Of a stretch of DNA of 64,000 bases, positions 28,397 to 37,950 are shown in pieces. Under the pieces are notes generated by a model, which was not told where the DNA came from, did not search any database, and saw only the letters and a list, made by a program, of their open reading frames with translations. The first letter of the stretch is position 1. Every line of letters begins with the position of its first letter. The stretch is from Actinomycetota bacterium (GTDB lineage Bacteria; Actinomycetota; Actinomycetes; Nanopelagicales; Nanopelagicaceae): assembly GCA_026392945.1 (NCBI GenBank), contig JAPLBB010000052.1:1-64000 (forward strand). Direction: 5' to 3'. Both the position numbers and the translations under genes were made by a program.

Positions 28397-29422
28397 ATGC
28401 GTATTGGTGTTTTAACTGGTGGCGGAGATTGTCCTGGGTTAAACGCGGTTATTCGCGCCGTTGTTCGCAAGGGCGTCAAAGAGTACGGATATGAGTTCAT
28501 TGGCTTTCGTGATGGTTGGCGAGGACCACTTGAAGGTTTAACAATGAAGCTTGATATTGCTGCAACTCGTGGAATTTTGCCAAAGGGTGGAACAATTCTT
28601 GGTTCATCTAGAACCAATCCATTTAAAATTGAAGGCGGCGTTGAGAAAATAAAAGAGAATTTAGCAAATATGGGTATAGATGCTTTAATCGCAATTGGCG
28701 GTGAAGATACTTTAGGTGTTGCCACAAAGTTGGATTCACTTGGCGTTAAGGTAATTGGAGTTCCAAAAACTATTGATAATGATTTAAATAATACTGATTA
28801 CACATTTGGCTTTGATACGGCGGTAAATATTGCAGTTGAAGCAATTGATCGACTTCACACAACTGCAGAATCACACCACCGCGCTTTAATTGTTGAGGTT
28901 ATGGGTCGTCATGCCGGTTGGATTGCGCTGCACTCAGGACTTGCTGGTGGTGCTTCATGTATATTAATTCCCGAGGTTAAGTTTTCAGTTGAACAAGTTT
29001 GCAAATGGGTTGAATCAAGATTTGAGCAAAGTTATTCGCCAATCATTGTTATTGCCGAAGGTGCAATCCCACAAGATGGCGATATGGTTACCAAAGATCA
29101 AACCCTTGATTCATTTGGCCATGTTAAATTATCTGGAATCGGTGAGTGGTTGGCTGGTCAGATTGAATCTAGGACTGGCAAAGAGGCCCGCACATCAGTG
29201 TTAGGTCATATTCAAAGAGGTGGCACACCAACTGCATTTGATCGAGTGCTGGCTACTCGTTTTGGTTTGCATGCCATCACCGCTGTCCATGATGGTGATT
29301 GGGGCAAGATGGTTGCCCTACACGGCACAAAGATCGAACGGGTTCCGTTGGCATCTGCGACTACCAAATTAAAGATAGTTGATACACAACTCTATAAAGA
29401 GGCGGAGATCTTCTTTGGGTAA
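28397..29422 (+). CDS. pfkA: 6-phosphofructokinase; active-site residues suggest PPi dependence
   Basis: MRIGVLTGGGDCPGLNAVIR; GGEDTLGVA and PKTIDNDL motifs; MGRHAGWIAL. Confidence 0.94.
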   Translation: MRIGVLTGGGDCPGLNAVIRAVVRKGVKEYGYEFIGFRDGWRGPLEGLTMKLDIAATRGILPKGGTILGSSRTNPFKIEGGVEKIKENLANMGIDALIAIGGEDTLGVATKLDSLGVKVIGVPKTIDNDLNNTDYTFGFDTAVNIAVEAIDRLHTTAESHHRALIVEVMGRHAGWIALHSGLAGGASCILIPEVKFSVEQVCKWVESRFEQSYSPIIVIAEGAIPQDGDMVTKDQTLDSFGHVKLSGIGEWLAGQIESRTGKEARTSVLGHIQRGGTPTAFDRVLATRFGLHAITAVHDGDWGKMVALHGTKIERVPLASATTKLKIVDTQLYKEAEIFFG

Positions 29423-29476
29423 TGATGCGTGCTTAATTAGCCACATCAATCCCAATAGATTGCCTACCATTATCTA

Positions 29477-30814
29477 ATGAGCGCTAACTCGATATTCAAA
29501 GCTGGGCTAGTTGCGGCCCAACAGCCGTCGTGGCCAGATCCTGCCGCAGTTAAATCTGCCGTATCTGAACTAGAGAGTTTTCCACCACTTGTATTCGCCG
29601 GTGAGTGTGACAATCTAAAAAAGCGCATCGCGGATGCTGCAGATGGACGTGCATTCTGGTTACAAGGCGGAGATTGTGCTGAGACATTTGCCGGGGCAAC
29701 TGCTGATTCAATTAGAAATCGAATTAAAACCATATTGCAGATGGCAGCAGTTCTTCAATATTTCTCATCCTTGCCAGTTGTAAAGGTCGGGCGAATGGCT
29801 GGACAGTTTGCTAAGCCACGTAGCAATAATGATGAAACTCGAGATGGTGTAACACTTCCGGCATACCGCGGGGACGCTGTTAATGATATTGAGTTCACTA
29901 AAGAGGCAAGAACTCCGAATCCAAAGCGATTGGTTCAGGTGTACAACACCTCAGCTGCGACATTAAATCTTGTGCGGGCATTTACCCAAGGTGGATTTGC
30001 AGATCTGCGCCAAGTTCATAGTTGGAATAAGGGTTTTGCTGCTGATGCCAGATTTAGCGCTCGCTATGAAGAGATGGCAAATGAAATTGGTCGCGCAATT
30101 CAGTTCATGCAATCTGCTGGTGTTGATCCAGAATCTTTTAAATCGGTTGATTTTTACTCAAGCCATGAAGCGTTGATTTTAGAATATGAGAAGGCTTTAA
30201 CAAGAATAGATTCGCGAACAAATAATCCCTATGATGTTTCAGCTCACTTTGTTTGGATTGGTGAGCGCACCAGACAATTAGATGGCGCTCATATGGATTT
30301 TGCTGAGAAAATTCACAATCCAATTGGCGTAAAGCTCGGACCAAAGACAACGGCTGAGGACGCACTTGCAATAATTAAGCGACTAAACCCAAGTAATGAA
30401 CCAGGACGTTTAACTTTTATTACTCGAATGGGTGCAGGAATTATTCGTGAAAAACTACCTGCTTTGGTAGAGGCTGTAACTAAATCTGGCGCTAAAGTTT
30501 TATGGGTTTGCGATCCAATGCATGGCAATACCTATGAGGCACCAAGCGGTTATAAGACTCGTAAATTTGATGATGTTATGGATGAAGTTCGTGGATTTTT
30601 TGAGGTCCATAAAAAGCTTGGTACGCACCCAGGCGGAATTCATATTGAATTAACTGGTGATGATGTTACAGAGTGTGTTGGCGGCGGTGAGCAAATTAGC
30701 CATGAAGATCTTGCAACACGATATGAAAGTGCCTGTGACCCGAGACTTAACCATACTCAGTCGCTGGAACTAGCATTTTTAGTTGCTGAGATGTTACGAG
30801 ATCATAAAAAATAA
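29477..30814 (+). CDS. aroG: Class II 3-deoxy-7-phosphoheptulonate synthase
   Basis: WLQGGDCAETFAGATADSIRNRIKTILQMA, GRMAGQFAKPRS, WVCDPMHGNTYEAPSGYKTR. Confidence 0.96.
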   Translation: MSANSIFKAGLVAAQQPSWPDPAAVKSAVSELESFPPLVFAGECDNLKKRIADAADGRAFWLQGGDCAETFAGATADSIRNRIKTILQMAAVLQYFSSLPVVKVGRMAGQFAKPRSNNDETRDGVTLPAYRGDAVNDIEFTKEARTPNPKRLVQVYNTSAATLNLVRAFTQGGFADLRQVHSWNKGFAADARFSARYEEMANEIGRAIQFMQSAGVDPESFKSVDFYSSHEALILEYEKALTRIDSRTNNPYDVSAHFVWIGERTRQLDGAHMDFAEKIHNPIGVKLGPKTTAEDALAIIKRLNPSNEPGRLTFITRMGAGIIREKLPALVEAVTKSGAKVLWVCDPMHGNTYEAPSGYKTRKFDDVMDEVRGFFEVHKKLGTHPGGIHIELTGDDVTECVGGGEQISHEDLATRYESACDPRLNHTQSLELAFLVAEMLRDHKK

Positions 30815-30852
30815 GTATTCCTTTTAGATCAAAATAGGATTAACCTCAGTAG

Positions 30853-31344
30853 GTGCTTTCAAAGACTTCTTTTAAAACCCCAATCGGACAGCTTTATTTA
30901 ATCGCAGATCAGCAGATTTTATTAGCGGCTGGCTTTAGTGGCTTTGATGATTTAATACCAAGATTATCTCCGGCTGATTCTGTCAGGGAGATTGAACAAA
31001 TTACTGAGATTCCAGTAATTAGTGAACTTATTTCTGACTATTTCAGAGGTGATACTTCCTCACTAAATTCAATCAAAGTTCGCCAACCTGGTGCTCCTTT
31101 TTATCAATCAGTGTGGAAAGAGATGCGCAAGATTCCAGTTGGTAAAACTTGGTCATACTCAGAGCTAGCAAAACGGGCTGGCTCGGCGGGAGCTGTTAGG
31201 GCAGTTGGCACCGCATGTTCTACTAACTTAATTGCGGCAATAGTTCCTTGCCATCGAATTGTTAAAAGTGGTGGATCTCTTGGAAATTATGCTTATGGTG
31301 TTGAGGTTAAAGAGTGGCTATTAAAGCACGAGGGCGCGCTGTAG
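30853..31344 (+). CDS. ogt: Methylated-DNA--[protein]-cysteine S-methyltransferase
   Basis: Active site IVPCHRIVKSGGSLGNYAYG; GKTWSYSELAKRAGSAGAVRAVGTA. Confidence 0.95.
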   Translation: MLSKTSFKTPIGQLYLIADQQILLAAGFSGFDDLIPRLSPADSVREIEQITEIPVISELISDYFRGDTSSLNSIKVRQPGAPFYQSVWKEMRKIPVGKTWSYSELAKRAGSAGAVRAVGTACSTNLIAAIVPCHRIVKSGGSLGNYAYGVEVKEWLLKHEGAL

Positions 31345-32376
31345 TAATTGAGGTAGTACTTGATTTACGGCTTCAATATCACCATCTGTTAGATCTAAAT
31401 GTGTAACGAGTCTTAAGTATTTCGGACCTAGCGCGCTAGCTAATACTCCTTTTTCCTTTAGCTGGGTAGACAAATCACTAGCAGTAATTTTTAATGAAGA
31501 GATATCTAATCCCACTATGTTTGTATCAACGGTGGATGGATCGATTAGCTTTGGTGCTACTGCATAAACTGCATCAGCTATTGATTTAGCACGTTTGTGA
31601 TCATCTTTTAGAAGAGGCAGATTGTTATCTAATGCATAGTGTCCGGCTGCAGCTAAAATTCCAGCCTGACGCATGCCTGCTCCATACCGCTTACGCCATT
31701 GACGGGCTTTTAATACCCGCTCCTTTGTAGAAACCATTAATGAACCAACTGGAGCACCAAGTCCTTTAGAAAGACAAACGCTTATAGTGTCAAAGTAGTT
31801 TCCATACTCTTTAAAATCTACTCCACTTGCAATATGAGCATTCCAAATTCTGGCACCATCTAGGTGCAGAAATATTCCAAGTTTTTCACTCTCTTGTCGT
31901 AATTTCTTTATTTCCTCAAGAGGTTGGACAGTACCGCCACCAAAGTTATGGGTATTCTCAACTGCAATTGCTGTAGTTGAAACAAGATATGGTCCGGAGT
32001 CTGGTCTTGCAATATTTAATGGATCATTAGCAGATAGAAGTCCTCGATTTGCTAGCCAAGTACGAGTTGTTATTCCGCTAAAAACTGCACCAGCACCTAA
32101 TTCCGCTCTAACAATATGTGAATTGGTCTCAGTAATTAATTCTTCACCAGGATTGACTAACATTCGAATTGATAACTGATTTGCTAATGAGCCGCTTGAG
32201 CAAAATAAGGCTGCTTCTTTACCAAATAATTGTGCGACTCTTTCTTCTAGTGAGTTTATAGTTGGGTCTTCACCATATACATCGTCACCAACAGGTGCTG
32301 ATGCCATTGCGTCACGCATTCCAACAGAAGGCTTAGTCACAGTGTCAGACCTAAGGTCAATTAACTGATTAGTCAT
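31321..32376 (-). CDS. ltaE: Low-specificity L-threonine aldolase
   Basis: IDLRSDTVTKPSVGMRDAMASAPVGDDVYGEDPT, LHLDGARIWNA, SVCLSKGLGAPVGSL. Confidence 0.94.
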   Translation of the reverse strand: MTNQLIDLRSDTVTKPSVGMRDAMASAPVGDDVYGEDPTINSLEERVAQLFGKEAALFCSSGSLANQLSIRMLVNPGEELITETNSHIVRAELGAGAVFSGITTRTWLANRGLLSANDPLNIARPDSGPYLVSTTAIAVENTHNFGGGTVQPLEEIKKLRQESEKLGIFLHLDGARIWNAHIASGVDFKEYGNYFDTISVCLSKGLGAPVGSLMVSTKERVLKARQWRKRYGAGMRQAGILAAAGHYALDNNLPLLKDDHKRAKSIADAVYAVAPKLIDPSTVDTNIVGLDISSLKITASDLSTQLKEKGVLASALGPKYLRLVTHLDLTDGDIEAVNQVLPQLLQRALVL

Positions 32377-33247
32377 GGTGGAATGCTCTCACATCTTTTT
32401 TAGGGGCATCAGACCAAATTACAAGCCCCATTGCTGCCATTACCAGCATGCCGCCACTTATGATTTTTAAGGTTAGGGGGTCACTATTGAAATAAAGGCC
32501 GAAAATTACTGCGAATGGTGTTTCTGTGGCTAGCAATACACTAGCAGCGGTTGCACTCATTACTGATTGAGCTTTAGTTTGTACTAGAAACGCCAAGAAG
32601 GTCGCAAAAAATGCCGTAAATAAAACTGCTAACCATACAGACGAATCTGGTGGAAGTTGGAATCCATTTTTAAATGTAAATAGAGATGCCATCACGGCTA
32701 AAGTAGTTATTTGAATCAGAGTTAGAGCATAGGTATTTCCACCATCACTCCACTCGCCGAGAGCGACAAAATGAGCTCCATATAATATGGCTGAGATTAA
32801 AACTAATGTTTCACCTCGACCAATTGAAACTCCGTTGTAAGAGATCAAGAACAAACCAATAAATGCTAGTAGCACGGCTAGCCATTGGATTCTTATCACA
32901 TGTTTGCGAAGGATAATTAAAGAAATCAAAGGTGTAAAAACTAGGTATAGACCAGTAATGAAACCAGTATTTGAAACAGTTGTATTTGTAAGTCCAAAAG
33001 TTTGGAATATATATCCGCTGCCGAGCAGAACCCCAGCAAAAATTCCTCTAAGAATAAATCTCTTACTCAGCCCGCGCAGAGCAGTAGGTCGATACATAAA
33101 CATAAGTATTGATGCCAGGATGAATCTAGATGCTAAAAATGAGAATACATCTTGTTTTTCTAGGGAGTCTTTCATGACTACAAAAGATCCACCCCATATG
33201 GCTGCAGTAGCTAGCATTGCTAGATAAAGCATGTTCCTACTTTTCAT
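32369..33247 (-). CDS. DMT/EamA-family transporter
   Basis: LAMLATAAIWGGSFVVMKDSL; two EamA repeats. Confidence 0.88.
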   Translation of the reverse strand: MKSRNMLYLAMLATAAIWGGSFVVMKDSLEKQDVFSFLASRFILASILMFMYRPTALRGLSKRFILRGIFAGVLLGSGYIFQTFGLTNTTVSNTGFITGLYLVFTPLISLIILRKHVIRIQWLAVLLAFIGLFLISYNGVSIGRGETLVLISAILYGAHFVALGEWSDGGNTYALTLIQITTLAVMASLFTFKNGFQLPPDSSVWLAVLFTAFFATFLAFLVQTKAQSVMSATAASVLLATETPFAVIFGLYFNSDPLTLKIISGGMLVMAAMGLVIWSDAPKKDVRAFHHD

Positions 33248-34113
33248 TTCTTATCTCGCATCTTTTTAAGCAGTGCTACTTCACTTCCGTGTTCAGGTTC
33301 TGCTCCGGGTGTCTCTAAAATCAGCGGCGCATTAGCTATTGCCGGGTGGGAGAGTAGCTCTGCAAATGGCTTGGTGCCGATTTCGCCCTTACCAATATTT
33401 TGATGGCGGTCCTTTAAATTTCCACAAATGTCCATTGAATCATTTACGTGGATTAATTTAATTCTCTCAATCCCCACAATTTTTACCAACAAATCTAAAG
33501 TTTCAGTCATGCCACCTGGCTTTTTAATGTCATGGCCAGCTGCAAACACATGGCAGGTGTCTAGACAAACACCAACTTTTGGGTGCCAATCAAGTGCATC
33601 GAAGTATTTAGTTAGATCGTCAAGTTTTTTAACAAGTGATTGACCCTGTCCAGCGGTTGGCTCGAGCAACAACCAAGGGTCGTCATCTTTAAGATTATTC
33701 AGGATCGGCATTACACCTTCATGGATTTGCTTCCACGCTTGGTCAATATGCGACTCATCAACTGCTGAACCAGTGTGGACTACAACTCCATTTGCACCGA
33801 TCTCCTGACCTCGCTTCAATGAATATGCAGTAGCAGCAAGTGAGTTTTCATAAGTTGAGACTGTTGGTGAGCCTAAATTAATTAAAAATGATGCGTGCAC
33901 ATATGGCTTAATGTCATGCTCATTAGTTTTTGCTTTAAATGCTTCATCCATTGCAGGGTTCGGTGCTGAGGTTGCCCAAGTTCGTGGACTAGATGCAAAG
34001 ACTTGAATGGTTTCAGCTTTAATTGTTAATGCATATTCAATGGAACGGGTAGCCATACCGCCGGATGTAGGCACATGTGCACCAATTCGAATCGAGCTTT
34101 TAGCAGCGGCCAT
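33244..34113 (-). CDS. nfo: Deoxyribonuclease IV (AP endonuclease)
   Basis: RIGAHVPTSGGM, GVCLDTCHVFAAGHDI, KLIHVNDSMDICGNLKDRHQNIGKGEIG, LILETPG. Confidence 0.95.
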   Translation of the reverse strand: MAAAKSSIRIGAHVPTSGGMATRSIEYALTIKAETIQVFASSPRTWATSAPNPAMDEAFKAKTNEHDIKPYVHASFLINLGSPTVSTYENSLAATAYSLKRGQEIGANGVVVHTGSAVDESHIDQAWKQIHEGVMPILNNLKDDDPWLLLEPTAGQGQSLVKKLDDLTKYFDALDWHPKVGVCLDTCHVFAAGHDIKKPGGMTETLDLLVKIVGIERIKLIHVNDSMDICGNLKDRHQNIGKGEIGTKPFAELLSHPAIANAPLILETPGAEPEHGSEVALLKKMRDKK

Positions 34114-34146
34114 TTGGTGAGCCTACCTGAAGTTGGCTTACTTACT

Positions 34147-36048
34147 CTATCGAAGAGTAATAGTGACTACTGTGCCCTGCTTAACTTTACTGCCAATAGC
34201 CGGAGTGATGTTATTTACCTTTCCAGAACCCTTTGCACTAACTTTCAATCCAAGATTTTCCAGGTCGATACTTGCATCATTTTTATTCTTACCTAATACA
34301 TTTGGAACAAAAACAAACTCAGGTCCTTTTGATATGACTAACGCGATTTTACTTCCCTTACCAATTAGGTCAGATTTTTCTGGAGTTTGAGTTATAACCT
34401 GACCCTTAAAAATATTGTCACTAAAACTATATTTAACGTTTACATCAAACCCTAAATCATTTAGTTCAGAAAGTGCCTGCTCTCCACCTTTACCGACATA
34501 AGATGAAAGTGTTATCTGTTCAATTCCTTTGCTTACAACCAGGTTGACTATTGATTTACTTTTCACTTCGCTGCCTTCTTTTGGGTCACTTGAAATTACA
34601 AACCCAGCAGCAATTTTCATATCAAAGCTTTCAGATATTTGACCAACGGTTAATCCGAGGTCAGATATCTGTCCGGATGCCACATCTGGTGTTATTCCTT
34701 GCAACACGGGAATAACAATCCTTTCTTTACCTTTTGAAACAACTAGCCCAACAGTCCCAGATGGGGATATCTTACCGCCTCCACCTGGTTTGGTAGAAAT
34801 AATCTTTCCCTTTGCAACATCTTCACTAAATACCTCTTCAACAACTTCAACAGCTAACCCAAGATCATCTAAATTACTCTTGGCTTCACTCTGGCTCATC
34901 CCCACTAGTGATGGAACAGAAATTTTTCCAGCATTAGATATTTTATAACTCCCAAAAAGAACTATTACTAGCAAAAATAGAGCGATAATTCGATTTCTGC
35001 GCACTCTTCTAGAAACCTTGCGTTTTTTGGTTCTAATTGAGTCTTCTGGTTTAGAAACGTTAATTGGTTTGGAGGATATTAATTGAGAAGTTTTCTCCTT
35101 TAACCCATCAAAAGCAGATGTAACAGAGACTTTTCCTCTTTTACTTTTCTTGATCGCAATTGGTGGTAAATCAAGTTCCAAGCTCATCTGGCGGCGCTTT
35201 GGATCGATATGGGCCTGGATCTCTTTTAATCTATTTAGCAATTCTTCTGCATTACTCGGTCGATGATCTGGATTAGGTGCGGTAGTTTCATAAACCAACT
35301 CTGCTAAGGAAGCAGGAATAGCGGCGTTTATTGTTTGTATATTCGGAATTCGATCATTGACATGTCGATATGCAATTTGAATTGGCGTTTCACCACTGTA
35401 TGGTTTTGAGCCCGTAAGCATCTCAAATAGAACAATTCCAACAGCATAGATATCACTTCTGGCATCTGCTACTCCTCGCTGAACCTGTTCTGGTGATAAA
35501 TAAGAAACACTTCCAAGGACAACACTTGATTCCACAGTCATGGTTTGTCCCATCGCCATATTCCTGGCTAAACCGAAATCAGCAACTTTAATTCGACCAT
35601 CTTTTGAGATTAAAATATTTTCTGGCTTGATATCACGATGAATTATTCCAATCTTATGCGCAGCAGCTAGGGCACTAAGCACCGGATTGATAAGTTGAAA
35701 AGTTTGCTCAACTGTTATTGAACCATTTTCATTTAAGTAATCTCGAAGAGTACTTCCTTCGACCAACTCCATCACAAGAAATACTGCGGGCGGTCCGCCT
35801 TCATTCCAGCCCTGGTCTTGAATCGAAACAATATTTGGGTGTGACAGTGCAGCAGTTGCTTTAGCTTCTTTTATAAATCTTGAGACAAATGCTTCATCAT
35901 TAGCTAAATGGGCATGCATGATTTTTACTGCTACCGGTCGATCTAGGCGAGAATCTAAGCCAGCATAAATTGTTGCCATACCGCCAGATGCAATCTGTCG
36001 CTGCAATAGGTAGCGATTATCAATTAGCTCACCAGTTAAGTCAGACAC
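34147..36048 (-). CDS. Serine/threonine protein kinase with four PASTA repeats (PknL/PknB-like)
   Basis: Kinase motifs VAVKIMHAHL, IIHRDIKPENILIS, DFGLAR, single TM near residue 360, four PASTA repeats. Confidence 0.94.
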   Translation of the reverse strand: MSDLTGELIDNRYLLQRQIASGGMATIYAGLDSRLDRPVAVKIMHAHLANDEAFVSRFIKEAKATAALSHPNIVSIQDQGWNEGGPPAVFLVMELVEGSTLRDYLNENGSITVEQTFQLINPVLSALAAAHKIGIIHRDIKPENILISKDGRIKVADFGLARNMAMGQTMTVESSVVLGSVSYLSPEQVQRGVADARSDIYAVGIVLFEMLTGSKPYSGETPIQIAYRHVNDRIPNIQTINAAIPASLAELVYETTAPNPDHRPSNAEELLNRLKEIQAHIDPKRRQMSLELDLPPIAIKKSKRGKVSVTSAFDGLKEKTSQLISSKPINVSKPEDSIRTKKRKVSRRVRRNRIIALFLLVIVLFGSYKISNAGKISVPSLVGMSQSEAKSNLDDLGLAVEVVEEVFSEDVAKGKIISTKPGGGGKISPSGTVGLVVSKGKERIVIPVLQGITPDVASGQISDLGLTVGQISESFDMKIAAGFVISSDPKEGSEVKSKSIVNLVVSKGIEQITLSSYVGKGGEQALSELNDLGFDVNVKYSFSDNIFKGQVITQTPEKSDLIGKGSKIALVISKGPEFVFVPNVLGKNKNDASIDLENLGLKVSAKGSGKVNNITPAIGSKVKQGTVVTITLR

Positions 36049-36084
36049 AACGAAAGTTTAGAGAAAAAAACTTAAAATTAGAGT

Positions 36085-36630
36085 TTATGGCGCGCCATTA
36101 AGGGTGTAATCCGCAACATTCTTACTTAATTCCGTCAAAAAATGATTGTTTTGATCAATTAGAAATTTAATCATTTCCTGCTCTACCTGCTTTCCATCTC
36201 GGTCTATTACTCTCTGAAAGCCAAGATCTGGATCACAATCAACCCAGATTATTTTATTTATGTAAGGGCGAAACTCTCTCTGCGCAGCGCCAACTCCTTC
36301 TAAAATCAAGTAATTGGATTTTGGAATTGTTTTAAACTCAGTAAATCTGTTTAACTTCCAGTCAAACATCGGGTAAGAAACTGGTAATTGCTTACTTAAT
36401 GGCTCAAGTAATTGGGCTATCACTCGAGCAGTTAGTTTTTGCGATAGGGGATTATTCCAGCCATCATATAGATCATCCATATGAACAACACTTGATCCGG
36501 GTAGGTCATGCGCTAACTTAAGAGCCAGTGTGGTTTTGCCAGACCCTGCAACACCATCTATTGCAATTAAAATTGTGCTCTCATTTTTAATGCTATTAAT
36601 CTCTCGCAAAAGATTTTGGTAATCAATCAT
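36085..36630 (-). CDS. Uridine-kinase-like P-loop kinase (substrate unknown)
   Basis: Walker A IAIDGVAGSGKTTLALKLA; VVHMDDLYDGW; YLILEGVGA. Confidence 0.8.
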   Translation of the reverse strand: MIDYQNLLREINSIKNESTILIAIDGVAGSGKTTLALKLAHDLPGSSVVHMDDLYDGWNNPLSQKLTARVIAQLLEPLSKQLPVSYPMFDWKLNRFTEFKTIPKSNYLILEGVGAAQREFRPYINKIIWVDCDPDLGFQRVIDRDGKQVEQEMIKFLIDQNNHFLTELSKNVADYTLNGAP

Positions 36631-37198
36631 TTTGATATGTTCTAGATTCTCTATTCCAGCGAATCCATCCCCAAACAGCTATTATCGAGAAAATTACATA
36701 GAGAACTCCCGTTAGGTATAACTGCCCTTTAAAGTATTGGTAGGTATAGGCAGTATCGACAATTAACCAAAGAGGCCAAGCTTCAAATCGTTGCCAAATC
36801 ATAAGCAACTGGGCAATTACACTACCGACAAAACCAAACGCTTCAATCGCTGAAGATGCTGCGCCAATTTTTATTAGGATCGGCCACAGAGATATCGAGG
36901 CAATGCATAGAACGCCGATGATAAGTAGGCGCTGATTAGTAGTTGATTTTCTCGGTCTTGCCCCAGTAACTCCCCAGCCAAACCACCCCAATACTCCACC
37001 AGCAATAAAAATTAATTGAAGTGCACTGCTTGCGAAATATGCAGATTGATAAAATAGGACTGCATATAACAAACTACTCACTGCCCACCAAGGCCAGGTT
37101 GTTCGTGGCCCTAGTACACCAAGAATCACACCGATTAGTGAAGTGATGAATGCAGTTATTTCTAAGATAGAAATAGGAAACTCCTTTCCAATTCGCAT
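36623..37198 (-). CDS. PnuC-family vitamin/nucleoside transporter (probably PnuT-like thiamine transporter)
   Basis: LEITAFITSLIGVILGVLGPRTTWPWWAVSSLLYAVLFYQSAYFASSALQLIFIAGGVLGWFGW and IWQRFEAWPLWLIVDTAYTYQYFKGQLYLTGVLYVIF; start uncertain (ATG 37198 or a downstream non-canonical start). Confidence 0.85.
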   Translation of the reverse strand: MRIGKEFPISILEITAFITSLIGVILGVLGPRTTWPWWAVSSLLYAVLFYQSAYFASSALQLIFIAGGVLGWFGWGVTGARPRKSTTNQRLLIIGVLCIASISLWPILIKIGAASSAIEAFGFVGSVIAQLLMIWQRFEAWPLWLIVDTAYTYQYFKGQLYLTGVLYVIFSIIAVWGWIRWNRESRTYQND

Positions 37199-37278
37199 TA
37201 CCGAACTGGTCAACCGGTCGGTCTGTAGATCAGACCCTCTCAGCTAAATCTCTTAGCTCCCGTGGCACTTATCCTAGC
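37183..37278 (-). promoter_or_regulatory. TPP (thi-box) riboswitch-like aptamer upstream of and overlapping the PnuC-family gene
   Basis: Minus strand reads CACGGGAGCTAAGAGATTTAGCTGAGAGGGTCTGATCTACAGACCGACCGGTTGACCAGTTCGGTAATGCGAATTGG; matches TPP consensus blocks ACGGGaGC, gCTGAGAggG, TTGAACCtgatc...gGTAATGCgnnc. Confidence 0.8.
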
Positions 37279-37315
37279 ACAGGAAACCTAGATAAAAGGT
37301 GTATATAGTTTCCGT

Positions 37316-37648
37316 GTGCTTAAGTTTGGTTATATGGCAATGATCCTATTCACAGTATTTGGTTCATTCTGGCTTGAAATCGTTTTAAAGATAGGTGTGC
37401 TAAAAAGAGTTAAGCGAGTAATTTTCAGCATTCTGCCTGTAGCAATCTTTTTTTTAATCTGGGATGCATACGCAATCGACCGTGGTCATTGGTATTTTGA
37501 CCAGGACCAAATTCTTGGAATTTTTGGGCCATTTGATATTCCACTTGAGGAGTTTCTTTTCTTCACCGTGGTTCCAATGGCTGCGATTATGACTATTGAA
37601 GGAGTCAGAACTGTAAAGAAACATTGGAAGATTGGGGATGAGCAATGA
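37316..37648 (+). CDS. crtYc: Lycopene cyclase domain protein, CrtYc-like
   Basis: FLIWDAYAIDRGHWYFDQDQILGIFGPFDIPLEEFLFFTVVP, lycopene cyclase-domain motif. Confidence 0.9.
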   Translation: MLKFGYMAMILFTVFGSFWLEIVLKIGVLKRVKRVIFSILPVAIFFLIWDAYAIDRGHWYFDQDQILGIFGPFDIPLEEFLFFTVVPMAAIMTIEGVRTVKKHWKIGDEQ

Positions 37649-37950
37649 TCTATTCAGATATCGCGATCTTCGCTCTTCTATTTGCCGTTTTTTTTGATCT
37701 ATTTATTATTAAGACTCAACTACTGACTCGGGCTGCTTTTTGGACAAGCTATGCAATCATTTTGCCATTTCAGTTAATTACAAATTGGTGGTTAACCTCT
37801 CGCAATATTGTTATGTATAACCCGGATGCAATTATGGGCGTCCGGATTGCTTCTGCTCCAGTGGAAGATCTTTTGTTTGGTTTTGCTTTAGTGCTTTCAG
37901 TTATGGCAATGTGGGTTTACTGGGGTCGCAAAGGGCTGCAAAGAAAGTAA
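37645..37950 (+). CDS. crtYd: Lycopene cyclase domain protein, CrtYd-like
   Basis: LPFQLITNWWLTSRNIVMYNPDAIMGVRIASAPVEDLLFGFALVL; overlaps crtYc by 4 nt. Confidence 0.9.
   Translation: MIYSDIAIFALLFAVFFDLFIIKTQLLTRAAFWTSYAIILPFQLITNWWLTSRNIVMYNPDAIMGVRIASAPVEDLLFGFALVLSVMAMWVYWGRKGLQRK

Noticed and set aside
36089-36098. TGGCGCGCCA palindrome at the 3' end of the P-loop kinase gene
   Set aside because: Single short palindrome in coding sequence; no supporting context.
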